64,000 bases of DNA. Origin: Bacteroidia bacterium (GTDB lineage: Bacteria; Bacteroidota; Bacteroidia; M30B66). A model generated the notes under the pieces. The model had not been told where the DNA came from and did not search any database. It saw nothing but the letters and a program-made list of their open reading frames with translations. The DNA is taken from the NCBI GenBank assembly GCA_019695235.1, contig JAIBAI010000002.1, positions 57,685-121,684 of the forward strand, written 5' to 3'. Positions 37,237 through 45,771 of this stretch are shown here, in pieces. Positions within the stretch are counted from its first letter, which is position 1. Every line of letters begins with the position of its first letter. Both the position numbers and the translations under genes were made by a program.

Positions 37237-38178
37237 TTAATGTGTAATGCGGGTGCGCCAGAGCAAACTGATATACAAGCGTGGGTGAACCTGCCAGCAA
37301 AAGCGCATCAGTCTTGATAAAATACCCTGACGTATTGCTGTTGTTACCGGAGCAATCCATGGGTTAAACCATGACAATTCATCTTGGGTCTTGCTCAAAC
37401 TAAGTAAACGCAACAAGGTTTTCTCTAAATGTATTTGTCGAGCTTTTCCGTGTTCGCCAGGAATACGCAGGAGGCATACCAGCAAGGGGCGCAAACCTTT
37501 GATTTCTGTTCCTGTTGAAGATTCAGGATAAACCCGGTAACGCAGCAGGGGCGTTGCGATACCCAAAAGCCGAAAGCCCTTGGTAAGTAGGAGCGTCCAG
37601 AGAAAATAATCTTCACAATTCTGTATCACTAAGTCTTCCGGGAAACCGCCTGCGGCAAGCAGTACCTCCCGTTTTACCAGTACTGTAGAAGTAGGAACTC
37701 TGTTTTGCAGGTGAAATGCCTCAATAGCTTCCGGCCCTTGAAACAGACGATTTTCTACCCCGAAACGGTATTGCTCCAAATCCATCTGGTTGTTCAGGCA
37801 AATAAAACCATCAGTGAAGCTCATGTCGGCTCCTGAAGCAAGTGTTTTTTCTAATTGAACCGAAAGTTTCTCCGGCATCCAAAGGTCGTCAGCATCCAAA
37901 AAAGCCACCCAGCTGCCCCGTGCGTGCCCAATACCATTGTTACGTGCTTTCCCTTGCCGGCCATTCGCCTGATGCACCAATGTGATTCGGTTGTCGCGCA
38001 GGCTTTGTTGTTGAAGCACTTCAGGGGTATCGTCAGTAGAGCCATCATTCACAATGATGATTTCGAAATTTTGAAAATGCTGCGCCAGAATCGAATCAAG
38101 TGTAGCTGCAATATATTTACCGCAATTGTATGCGGGTATTACAATTGAAACAAGTGGAATATCGGCAACTGCGCTCAC
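37237..38178 (-). CDS. Family 2 glycosyltransferase
   Basis: This 313-residue cytoplasmic GT-A enzyme uses nucleotide sugars to extend a glycan. The start VSIVIPAYNCGKYIAATLDS, the IIIVNDGSTDDT segment and the DXD-type metal site LDADDLW (about 95-101) are clear. No membrane helices are seen. It is the only conventional GT2 in this half of the locus, so other transferases must be encoded elsewhere or are unrecognised, such as the capsule-type protein next to it. Donor and acceptor are unknown. Confidence 0.9.
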   Translation of the reverse strand: MSAVADIPLVSIVIPAYNCGKYIAATLDSILAQHFQNFEIIIVNDGSTDDTPEVLQQQSLRDNRITLVHQANGRQGKARNNGIGHARGSWVAFLDADDLWMPEKLSVQLEKTLASGADMSFTDGFICLNNQMDLEQYRFGVENRLFQGPEAIEAFHLQNRVPTSTVLVKREVLLAAGGFPEDLVIQNCEDYFLWTLLLTKGFRLLGIATPLLRYRVYPESSTGTEIKGLRPLLVCLLRIPGEHGKARQIHLEKTLLRLLSLSKTQDELSWFNPWIAPVTTAIRQGILSRLMRFCWQVHPRLYISLLWRTRITH

Positions 38179-38209
38179 AGGAAGATTCTGGCTGTTTGTC
38201 TTTTTAAAT

Positions 38210-39691
38210 TTAACCTAAATACCGGTTCATTACACGTTCGCGCCATCGCAAACGTAATTTTTCACTTAACGGAAGCATTTTCTTGTTGTGAAATACAGCC
38301 TGAATCAATTTGTATTTAAGCCCCAATTCAGCTTCAATTTTTTTTCCAAGAAATGTTCCCCGGTCAAAATCATGGGGTTCGTAATATTCAAACTTAACAC
38401 CGAAGGTGCCCCAGAAATAACCATACATCAGGGCATTTTCCTTAGGCTTAGGCTCAAGGTTTTGCTGAATAAGTGCTACCAAATCATCATGGCTACCCGG
38501 GGTATATGCGATATCAAGTGAATCATAAAAAGTTTTTGCAGCCAAAATACTTGGCCGCCCCATATAAGTGGCCTCCACCCCAATGGTAGAGCCGAAGGTG
38601 ATAACTTTAGATGCGTTTCTAACTAATTCGTAAGTGCTTAATTTAGATGCTGGCGGAATAATTGTCAGGTTTTTACTTTTCAGGTTCAGTAAATACCGAA
38701 GATTTTCATTGCTTGCTTTTTGCGCTAAGTAAGGATGTATCCGCAGATACACATGCACATTTTCAAGGGTTTCGCAAGCCTTAATGATGCGTGTGATCCC
38801 ATCGTTTTGGTTGATATAGAAAGGGTTCTTCCATTCTTCACCTAAGGCTGCAACTTCATCTTCAGATGAATTGCAAATCAAAATATTTTCCTTGTTTTTG
38901 TCCCATCCTTCCGGCAAATCTATTTGTTGGTTCTCTAAAAAAGAGTACCAGTTTTCCATTTTTCCGCCGATACGTGTTTCATACCATTTGCAGGCAATAC
39001 CTTCTCTGCTTTGAGGTTCAGCATTTGCCCAGGCTTCAAGAATCAGCCTTTGGGTATTGGGTATATTGTGGATGGTAGCATTTTCAAAAAGCGAATAATA
39101 CTGCATGTTACAGCCTCTTTCATGGGTAATAAAACGTACACCTGATTTTTCGCATGCCCGCATTGCCCCACGGGTGGTTGAAAATCGTCCGTTAAAAATA
39201 TATACGACATCTGTTGGGTTTTGCCGGAGGTAATTCAAAAAGCTGAAATACACACCAAGACTTGAGATAATGAGTCGCTCAACCTGTCGGCCTTCAAGTT
39301 CAGGTGTAGGATTTCTTTCCATTGAAATCATCGTAGAAGCCACGGCATATCCTACATCAAAATTATCCACCCATAACTTCTTTAACTCTTCGAGATTGGT
39401 AATGTTACGCTGGGTTTCCGCAATACGTTTTTTGTCAGTTTCAGTTAATTGAAAGAAACTTCGTACGATAGGTTTTTGCTGTAACTGGCTATAACCTGAT
39501 TTTACTTTTGAAACACAACGTTCGCATGATTCTGGCATGAAATACGGGTTGTTTTCGCAGGCAGGCAGCTCTTTGTTGCATACCAATTGAACCACCTTAT
39601 TACCTTTTTTCTGGTGATGGAGGATGATTTCAAGTTCGGTTTCATAGTGAGATGCGAACAGGGTATGCGAGTTAAAAATTACAACATTCAT
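38210..39691 (-). CDS. Capsule-polysaccharide-synthesis-like glycosyltransferase
   Basis: This 493-residue protein has a GT-B-like C-terminal half. The segment VITFGSTIGVEATYMGRPSI resembles the donor-binding region of KpsS/KpsC-like capsule proteins and CMP-sugar-dependent transferases. The N-terminal half contains a cysteine cluster (CNKELPAC, then CERC) that might bind a metal. It overlaps the PIG-L deacetylase gene by 1 base. In a locus that makes a CMP-activated nonulosonic acid, this protein is a candidate for the nonulosonate transferase. That is inference from fold and context only. Confidence 0.6.
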   Translation of the reverse strand: MNVVIFNSHTLFASHYETELEIILHHQKKGNKVVQLVCNKELPACENNPYFMPESCERCVSKVKSGYSQLQQKPIVRSFFQLTETDKKRIAETQRNITNLEELKKLWVDNFDVGYAVASTMISMERNPTPELEGRQVERLIISSLGVYFSFLNYLRQNPTDVVYIFNGRFSTTRGAMRACEKSGVRFITHERGCNMQYYSLFENATIHNIPNTQRLILEAWANAEPQSREGIACKWYETRIGGKMENWYSFLENQQIDLPEGWDKNKENILICNSSEDEVAALGEEWKNPFYINQNDGITRIIKACETLENVHVYLRIHPYLAQKASNENLRYLLNLKSKNLTIIPPASKLSTYELVRNASKVITFGSTIGVEATYMGRPSILAAKTFYDSLDIAYTPGSHDDLVALIQQNLEPKPKENALMYGYFWGTFGVKFEYYEPHDFDRGTFLGKKIEAELGLKYKLIQAVFHNKKMLPLSEKLRLRWRERVMNRYLG

Positions 39692-40401
39692 TATTTTGCA
39701 ATTGAACGAACCAGTATAAATGCTTCGGCGAATTCATTTCCGGTAGCGACACCCCAGCGTTGTGCCTGAATGCGTAGCGCCTCGGGTGAGCGCGGATGCG
39801 GATAAGCTCTTTTCTCAAATTCATAGCTTTCCATTCCCTTGATTTTGGCGTCTACATCGGCCTGACCAACCGCAAAAAACAAGTTGGGCAGAAATGGATT
39901 CGGATAATTAAATGCCTGCCATTCGGTAGAAGAAGGGGTCTCAAAGCAAACAAGGGTATTTACCTTTTCATGAGCCATAGGCCGAATGGAAGTAACAACG
40001 GCTTCAAAGGTGCGTCGGTGGTCAATATTGGTGTCGCCACCATGATGGGTAAAGATAATCTCCGGATTAAATTCACTTTTCTCCTTTTCGATAACTTTTA
40101 CCAAATCAAGCAAATCTACACTGTCGAAACGATTGTCGGCAAACTGGTAGATGCCGCATGATTCAAAGCCAATGGCTTGCTGGGCAGCCTTGATATTCTG
40201 ACGGTGAATCGCCAATTCATTCGCCCATTTTTCCGGGTCGCGTTCATCAGAGCGGGAGGTAATGCCTTCGCCTAAAATAATGACCCTGATGGTACACTGG
40301 TGTTCATGAATAAGATGATGCATGGTGGCTCCGCAGCCAAGCAACTCATCATCGGGATGAGCAACTACCAGAAGAATACGTTTTTTATGAAGTTCAATCA
40401 T
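39691..40401 (-). CDS. PIG-L family deacetylase
   Basis: This 236-residue minimal PIG-L/LmbE enzyme has the zinc motif VAHPDDELLGCG (His and Asp ligands near residues 15-18) and a later THHGGDTNIDHR segment. It likely removes an N-acetyl group from a sugar in the glycan being built. There is no signal peptide, so it acts in the cytoplasm, unlike the large exported PIG-L at 3263. It overlaps the upstream methyltransferase gene in an ATGA junction. Proteins of this group often sit next to SAM-dependent methyltransferases in surface-glycan loci. Confidence 0.88.
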   Translation of the reverse strand: MIELHKKRILLVVAHPDDELLGCGATMHHLIHEHQCTIRVIILGEGITSRSDERDPEKWANELAIHRQNIKAAQQAIGFESCGIYQFADNRFDSVDLLDLVKVIEKEKSEFNPEIIFTHHGGDTNIDHRRTFEAVVTSIRPMAHEKVNTLVCFETPSSTEWQAFNYPNPFLPNLFFAVGQADVDAKIKGMESYEFEKRAYPHPRSPEALRIQAQRWGVATGNEFAEAFILVRSIAK

Positions 40402-41327
40402 TTCAATAGGTCGTCAAATGATTCAGAATATTTGGAGGCAAGAATTGCTGATGAGCGTAACAAACTTGGAATACCTGAGATGGTCGGGTAGGCGAGACTA
40501 CTTTCAGGGCAAAAATAACAATCACTTTCTTTTAGCATTTTTTTACCTGAATGTGGACAAATAAATTGAACCGTATTTGCCTGGCTGTTGCTTAGTTTCT
40601 CAATGAGTACCAGGCCTGAAGGGTTTTCTGGCTGGCGCAGAGAGTCAAGCAGGCGGTATTCGGTTACTTTCATGCCAAGCGCTTCGGCTGTTGCCTTTAA
40701 ACCCTTTACATAACCGTGAAACTCCATTCGTTTTTTTGCCTGCTCAGAACCCAGCTCATAAATAGGTTCAATGAGTACTAAATATTTTGCCGTGATGCGG
40801 TATAGTTCCTTTAGCAATGCTTCTTCTTTACCACCATTGGGTTCAATAGAATGCGAGGTGTAAACAATATCCACCGAATTGTCGGCCAGGGGTATGTCGA
40901 ATAAATCAGCCATGAAAAGGGTGCTTTCTAACTGCTGCTGCCTGAAAAAAGCCTGTGCTAATTTTATTCTTGACCAGGATATGTCGAAACCGAGTTGTTG
41001 TTTTGCCTTCTGCTTTAGTTTGGGGAGCAGCAAGCCCATCGTGGTTCCCTCACCAATACCCGCCTCCATGATGCTGTTGTAGGGGGCTAACTTGTTGATG
41101 ATTGAAGCAAGCTCATCGGTGTATCTTTCTACATTTTCTTTGTTTTCTTTGATATACTTCACATAACTTCCTGTCTGAAAATCATAGCTTATCTGAATGG
41201 CTTCTGCAGAGTTGCCTTTCTGACCAGTTTCGTGTTGTATGAATTGCAGAATGTTTTCTCCTTTTTCATAAACCTCTTTTACAGCAGGTAAAAGACCGTA
41301 AAGTGTTTTTTTATCTTGCATGAGCAT
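40398..41327 (-). CDS. SAM-dependent methyltransferase with C-terminal Trm112-like Cys motif
   Basis: This 309-residue protein has a class I methyltransferase domain in the middle (IMEAGIGEGTTMGLLLPKL for SAM binding, then the MADLFDIPLADNSVDIVYTS segment). The C-terminus contains CPHSGKKML and CYFCPESS followed by YPTISGIPSLL. This looks like the Trm112-type zinc segment that precedes some methyltransferases, but here it sits at the end. It is coupled to the PIG-L deacetylase by ATGA. It probably methylates a sugar or lipid-linked precursor in the locus. Confidence 0.75.
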   Translation of the reverse strand: MLMQDKKTLYGLLPAVKEVYEKGENILQFIQHETGQKGNSAEAIQISYDFQTGSYVKYIKENKENVERYTDELASIINKLAPYNSIMEAGIGEGTTMGLLLPKLKQKAKQQLGFDISWSRIKLAQAFFRQQQLESTLFMADLFDIPLADNSVDIVYTSHSIEPNGGKEEALLKELYRITAKYLVLIEPIYELGSEQAKKRMEFHGYVKGLKATAEALGMKVTEYRLLDSLRQPENPSGLVLIEKLSNSQANTVQFICPHSGKKMLKESDCYFCPESSLAYPTISGIPSLLRSSAILASKYSESFDDLLK

Positions 41328-41601
41328 CTTATTATTTTAAGGCATATCTGTCCAAAAAAAAATCCGGTAATAAAAAATGGCTGGAGCCACCTGAGCGGCT
41401 AATTTTGTTATTGTAATCACAAAATCACAAACCGTGGTAAATTAACGCTCTTTTCTTAAATTCTCCAAGTACTCCCATATTATCTTTATCAAACGGCAGG
41501 CAATCAGAATTTTTATTCCAATTTTAACAACACATCAAATCGCTCACCGGGTTGTGTTAGAGTTTTTACACAACAATTATTTTCAAAACACTAATGTTGC
41601 A
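41328..41601. other. AT-rich intergenic gap
   Basis: No gene, terminator or promoter is convincing here. It contains AAAATCACAAACC at 41421-41433, which recurs at 42357-42369 on the other side of the next gene. Confidence 0.6.
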
Positions 41602-42285
41602 TTAGCTGGTTGAACCTCCCCTTTTATATGGTTCTAAAGGGTAAGCAAACTCTTCATTTTTATTCAAAATAGTTATACCTACTTTTTCATCAGGGATATG
41701 CATTTTTGAAAATCCAGAATGACTGAATATTTTGTTAAAAATCACATTATATGAAGGATTCCAGCTAAACATTTTTGAATAATTCATCTTATAGCTAAAA
41801 ACACCTTCCGTATGTGTATATATGTTTTTATACGGAAATGGCGGGTGAAAATCCATAATTACCAAAACCCCATTGGCTGACAAACACCTATCAGCTTCAA
41901 ATGCTATTTTGAATAAGTCTTTTCGGTCGCAAAGATATAGGCAAAATCCAAAAACTATCATATCAAATGAATTATCATCAAACGGTAACGCATCTGCTGA
42001 CCCCACTATCAATGAAATACTGGGAAATTCTTTTTTGCCATTGTTAATTGCTTGTATAGATGGGTCTATCCCATAACACTCAGAGTTGAAAACTTTGTTG
42101 AAATTGTTTAACCGCATCCCATTAGAACATCCAATTTCAAGAACTTTTTTGGGTGCAATTTCTATGTCTATAAGAGATTGTATAATTGGTCCAATTTCAT
42201 CTTGGGTGTTTTCGTATGATTTCTTATTTCTAATAAACCATTGATCGGCTTCTGAAGCAAGGAAAATTTCTTTTTGTGATGTCAT
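41602..42285 (-). CDS. Class I SAM-dependent methyltransferase (AT-rich, possibly acquired)
   Basis: This 227-residue methyltransferase has the SAM motif VLEIGCSNGMRLNNFN (about 49-64), the acidic residue in YGIDPSIQA and the ADALPFDDNSFDMIVFGFCL segment. It is of the UbiE/SAM-11 type and could methylate a sugar of the glycan. It is clearly more AT-rich than its neighbours and is set off by gaps of 274 and 124 bases. A 13-bp direct repeat lies on each side. It may be a later insertion into the locus. Confidence 0.8.
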   Translation of the reverse strand: MTSQKEIFLASEADQWFIRNKKSYENTQDEIGPIIQSLIDIEIAPKKVLEIGCSNGMRLNNFNKVFNSECYGIDPSIQAINNGKKEFPSISLIVGSADALPFDDNSFDMIVFGFCLYLCDRKDLFKIAFEADRCLSANGVLVIMDFHPPFPYKNIYTHTEGVFSYKMNYSKMFSWNPSYNVIFNKIFSHSGFSKMHIPDEKVGITILNKNEEFAYPLEPYKRGGSTS

Positions 42286-42409
42286 CCTTTTTTAATTAAT
42301 TAGTTGTCTTTTGCAATTTAGTGAAATATTGCATTGCAAACAACGCCAGTTCGTAAAAAATCACAAACCATTGGATGTTTGGGAAAATTTTGTATGTCGA
42401 AGCAATAAA

Positions 42410-43321
42410 TTATTTATATTTCAAAGCTAATTTATATTCGCTGAACGTGTTAAACACCTGATAGGCGGAGTGTTGAAACATTCTTAGACTACCAGTATTC
42501 ATCAGGTCAACGTTGGCAAAAACCAGATTGATACCTGCATCTTTTAATACCTGTTTTGTTTTTTCAAGGAGTAGAACCCCAAGGTTTTTTCCTCTGAATT
42601 CGGGCCTTACAGCAATTAAAGAAACAAAGCCGTGTGGAGGCATGGTGTGCTGCAATTTATAGAGCGCTATACTTTTTGAAAATGCACAAAACCCAATGGT
42701 TTGCTGCTTATGCCGCAATGTAATTATTTTATTTTCAGGAGCTAATAAAAAATTATTAAGCCATGAGTTATACATTTCTTCAATACGCTTGCGTGTGAAT
42801 GCAGGGTCGGCCATAAAGCGACTGTGCCCGAAAGAACTGCCTGCAAAATCCATGATTTCATTCAACTCATAAGGTCCGAGGGATGCAAATTCAAAACCTT
42901 CTGGCACTTCTGGTGAATTCATTGCTGCGATGGCATGCCGCAACATGTATTTACTGGTCAACAATTTGAACCCATTTTCAGCCCAGAAATTTACGAGTGA
43001 TGTATTGGCAAGTGATGCACGGGTGGTTAAATAAGAGATGTTTTTGTCTTTTGCCCATTGAATAAGTGCGTCAAAATGTGCTTTGTTGATAGTGCCATTG
43101 TTATATATCTCTATACGGGCAATATCAAAGCCAAAAAAGGTGCTGTCCCAGTTTTGTTTTGTAATTGCATAAATACCTGTATCATCAAGGATGCGACAAG
43201 CATTTTCATTACTACCCGGGGTAAATGTTTCAATAAAGCCCTGATACAGTTTTTCAGGAGGCACATCTCGCATATACTGGCCGTCGGCAATCCATCTGCC
43301 ACATTGAAAGTTTTCCATCAT
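42410..43321 (-). CDS. GNAT-type N-acetyltransferase, two-domain
   Basis: This 303-residue protein has a C-terminal GNAT domain (about 150-300) with the acetyl-CoA motif VSLIAVRPEFRGKNLGVLLLE. The N-terminal half (about 40-140) resembles the degenerate first GNAT half of TDP-fucosamine acetyltransferase (WecD) and related enzymes. It overlaps the WbqC gene by 4 bases. With the DegT aminotransferase two genes away it could N-acetylate an amino sugar made by that enzyme. Confidence 0.78.
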   Translation of the reverse strand: MMENFQCGRWIADGQYMRDVPPEKLYQGFIETFTPGSNENACRILDDTGIYAITKQNWDSTFFGFDIARIEIYNNGTINKAHFDALIQWAKDKNISYLTTRASLANTSLVNFWAENGFKLLTSKYMLRHAIAAMNSPEVPEGFEFASLGPYELNEIMDFAGSSFGHSRFMADPAFTRKRIEEMYNSWLNNFLLAPENKIITLRHKQQTIGFCAFSKSIALYKLQHTMPPHGFVSLIAVRPEFRGKNLGVLLLEKTKQVLKDAGINLVFANVDLMNTGSLRMFQHSAYQVFNTFSEYKLALKYK

Positions 43322-44046
43322 ACAGGCTTGCTTAGTTGCATGATAGAAGCCTTGTCGGCATTGCCACTCATAAGAATCTTATAGCTCTCAGGCCCACAAT
43401 TAAACAACAGGTCGAAAACAGTCATATAAGGTTCAAATTTACCGAAACGTTGTGGATATTCAGGATGCTGGTATGACTGGAAATAAAGGTCAATACCTGC
43501 TTGTTTAAAAGCTTCCAGATCGGCATAGTCTTTCCCCATTGCACCAAAAATATACAAATCAGCATTCAGTTGCTCACACATATTTTGTACCAATGCCGAT
43601 TTGCTGCCCTTAAAATCATGCTCATGTGCATGAACAATCGGTATATTGATGCCCATTTCTTTTAGGATATAGAACAGAATGTGATTGTTCAAATCTACCA
43701 ATGATTCCCACTCACGCGCGTATAAGTCATGCATGAATGGCATGTATTGGTCGAAAAAAGGTGTCTTGCTGTAATTTAATTCAAATGCACGCAGGTGTTT
43801 TTTGCGCCAGTTTTGCTCATTGTCAATCTTTACATCAATTAATAACTGGTCGAATTTACCGTGCGACTGAACAGGTACCGTTAACCAGGATGGACCCTGA
43901 GCTGTTTTTATTTTGTTCCGGTTGTTCCAGTCTTTTTTTAGGTATTGAACGGCATCAAAAACAACAAATTCATCGGCCAGTGCAATCTTGTGAATAAGGC
44001 CACACCAGGGCAGGTAAACAGGCTGATGTGCGGTAAGTATCTTCAT
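43318..44046 (-). CDS. WbqC family protein
   Basis: This 242-residue protein matches the WbqC family, with the signature start TAHQPVYLPWCGLIHKIALAD and NRNKIKTAQGPSWLTVPV. WbqC proteins occur in O-antigen and nonulosonate loci and are thought to modify sugars, but their chemistry is not established. It is tightly packed between a GNAT acetyltransferase and a DegT aminotransferase, with ATGA overlaps on both sides. The three are probably one functional module for an amino-sugar side group. Confidence 0.88.
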   Translation of the reverse strand: MKILTAHQPVYLPWCGLIHKIALADEFVVFDAVQYLKKDWNNRNKIKTAQGPSWLTVPVQSHGKFDQLLIDVKIDNEQNWRKKHLRAFELNYSKTPFFDQYMPFMHDLYAREWESLVDLNNHILFYILKEMGINIPIVHAHEHDFKGSKSALVQNMCEQLNADLYIFGAMGKDYADLEAFKQAGIDLYFQSYQHPEYPQRFGKFEPYMTVFDLLFNCGPESYKILMSGNADKASIMQLSKPV

Positions 44047-45128
44047 AATTTAATGTTTCTAAGTGCCACTTCGATGCGTTCGATCTCTTCATCGCCTAAT
44101 GCAGGATACACCGGCACAGATAAAAATGTATTTGCCGCCTTTTCTGCATTTGAAAAGGCAGTACCCGGCAGGCCTGTGTAATTGTGTAACAATTCAAAAG
44201 GCTCGATAGGTACGATGCAGGTGATGCCTTTTGAATGCATTTGATTGCTGACTGAAACCAATGCTTCAGGGGCTGAAAAACGTAAAATAAACCTGAAATT
44301 ATTTGCGCTTCCCTGTTGAACAGGTTCAAGCATCTGAAAGGAATGATGCCTTGTAATTGCTTCACTGTACCTGTGTGCAGTTGCCAAGCGACGGGCTAAA
44401 AAACCGTCAAGGCGACTCAACTGAACCATACCTATAGCAGCCTGAACATCACTAAAAAGAAAGTTAAAGCGTGGCTTGTAATCGGTACGCCCGTCGAATG
44501 CAAGAAAATCAGCGATGCGCTCAGCATACGCATTGTTCCGCGTCATCACCATGCCCCCGTTGCCGGTGGTCATCATCTTTGAGGCGTAAAAAGAATACAC
44601 TGCCAAATCACCAACATCACCAACATACTGTTGCTTAAATGTTGCCCCCAGCGCCTGACAGCAATCTTCAATCACCGGTACACCCAATGATTTTACGGCT
44701 TCTACGTCAAGCGGAAAACCATGGGTGTGCGTGACAATAATTGCCCTGGTTGCTTTTGTAATTAAAGGAGCTATTTGTCCTTTATCTGGATTAGTACTGC
44801 CTTGTGCATTGTCGGCCAGGACAGGCCTTGCACCGGCAAAATGCACAGCATTCATGACCGCCGTACAGGTATAGCTGGGTAAAATTACCTCATCACCCTG
44901 CTTGATGCCAAGGGCATACAAAGCCATGTATAAGGCGGCGGTTCCACTGCTTACAGCGAAGGCTTGCGTGCTTTCTGGCTTAGTCGCAAAACGTGCAATA
45001 AATGCTTCTTCAAACCGTGCTGTTAAAGGGCCGGGAGCCACCCAACCGGATTCTAATGGCTCATGAAGGGCCTGGTGTTCCAGGTCTGATAGGCTTGGTT
45101 TGTTATGTCTGATAATAGGCAGGGTCAT
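44043..45128 (-). CDS. DegT/DnrJ/EryC1 family sugar aminotransferase
   Basis: This 361-residue PLP enzyme transfers an amino group from glutamate to a keto sugar. PLP-fold signatures are VSSGTAALYMALYALG, DEVILPSYTC and IEDCCQALGA. The Lys for PLP lies in YSFYASKMMTTGNGGM. The start was moved to ATG 45128 (MTLPIIRHNKP): a longer reading from 45257 would overlap the upstream acyltransferase gene by 120 bases with an unlikely N-terminus. It is distinct from the PseC aminotransferase further upstream and suggests a second amino sugar in this locus. Confidence 0.88.
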   Translation of the reverse strand: MTLPIIRHNKPSLSDLEHQALHEPLESGWVAPGPLTARFEEAFIARFATKPESTQAFAVSSGTAALYMALYALGIKQGDEVILPSYTCTAVMNAVHFAGARPVLADNAQGSTNPDKGQIAPLITKATRAIIVTHTHGFPLDVEAVKSLGVPVIEDCCQALGATFKQQYVGDVGDLAVYSFYASKMMTTGNGGMVMTRNNAYAERIADFLAFDGRTDYKPRFNFLFSDVQAAIGMVQLSRLDGFLARRLATAHRYSEAITRHHSFQMLEPVQQGSANNFRFILRFSAPEALVSVSNQMHSKGITCIVPIEPFELLHNYTGLPGTAFSNAEKAANTFLSVPVYPALGDEEIERIEVALRNIKL

Positions 45129-45135
45129 TGTTTTG

Positions 45136-45771
45136 CTATACTGTACGGTAGATTGTATTTGCGCCGATAACTTTTGCAGGTGAGCCATAAGCGATAGTAT
45201 GTGGCGGAACGTCTTTGAGTACCAGGCTGCCTGCGCCGATGAGTGCGCCTTCACCAATGGTAATACCGTCTTTCAAGGTACTTCCGATGCCTAAAAACAC
45301 ATTGTCGTTGATTACGCAGGAGCCACCTGTTTTTACGCCCGGTGCGATATTGATATTGTTGCCCAATACGCTGTCGTGCTCGATGATTACCCCTGAATAA
45401 AGGATGTTACCATCACCTATTGTGCATTGTGAGCCAATATGAGCAAAAGGCATGATGATGTTGCCACCACCTACCCTTGCGTTGTTGTAGATATGCGCTT
45501 TTGGTGAAACACAGTTCAATCCTGTCTTTTGCTTGTCACGAAGCATGCTTAACAGTTTGCCACGAAAGAGCATATTCGGCTCTCCGCCAATGGCAATGAA
45601 ATAGGATGTAAGTGCCTTTAGGTCAATTTCTTGTATGCTTCCTAAATAGTCTGGCGTATCTGCGCTTCGGTCGTCGTAATAACCTGCATATTTCGCCTGT
45701 GATTGCATTATCTGACGAATAATCGAGAACAAACCGCCTCTGCCTATGATGTGGTACACTTGTTCCATCAT
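45136..45771 (-). CDS. Sugar O/N-acyltransferase, NeuD/PglD type
   Basis: This 211-residue protein has an N-terminal Rossmann-like part starting VYHIIGRGG. It has a C-terminal left-handed beta-helix made of hexapeptide repeats (IGSQCTIGDGNILYSG, IAPGVKTGGSCVINDN, IGAGSLVLKDVPP). This is the arrangement of NeuD and PglD, which acetylate nonulosonic acids or UDP-amino sugars. It follows the nonulosonate synthase gene with an ATGA overlap. It probably O- or N-acetylates the pseudaminic acid product or its precursor. Confidence 0.85.
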   Translation of the reverse strand: MMEQVYHIIGRGGLFSIIRQIMQSQAKYAGYYDDRSADTPDYLGSIQEIDLKALTSYFIAIGGEPNMLFRGKLLSMLRDKQKTGLNCVSPKAHIYNNARVGGGNIIMPFAHIGSQCTIGDGNILYSGVIIEHDSVLGNNINIAPGVKTGGSCVINDNVFLGIGSTLKDGITIGEGALIGAGSLVLKDVPPHTIAYGSPAKVIGANTIYRTV

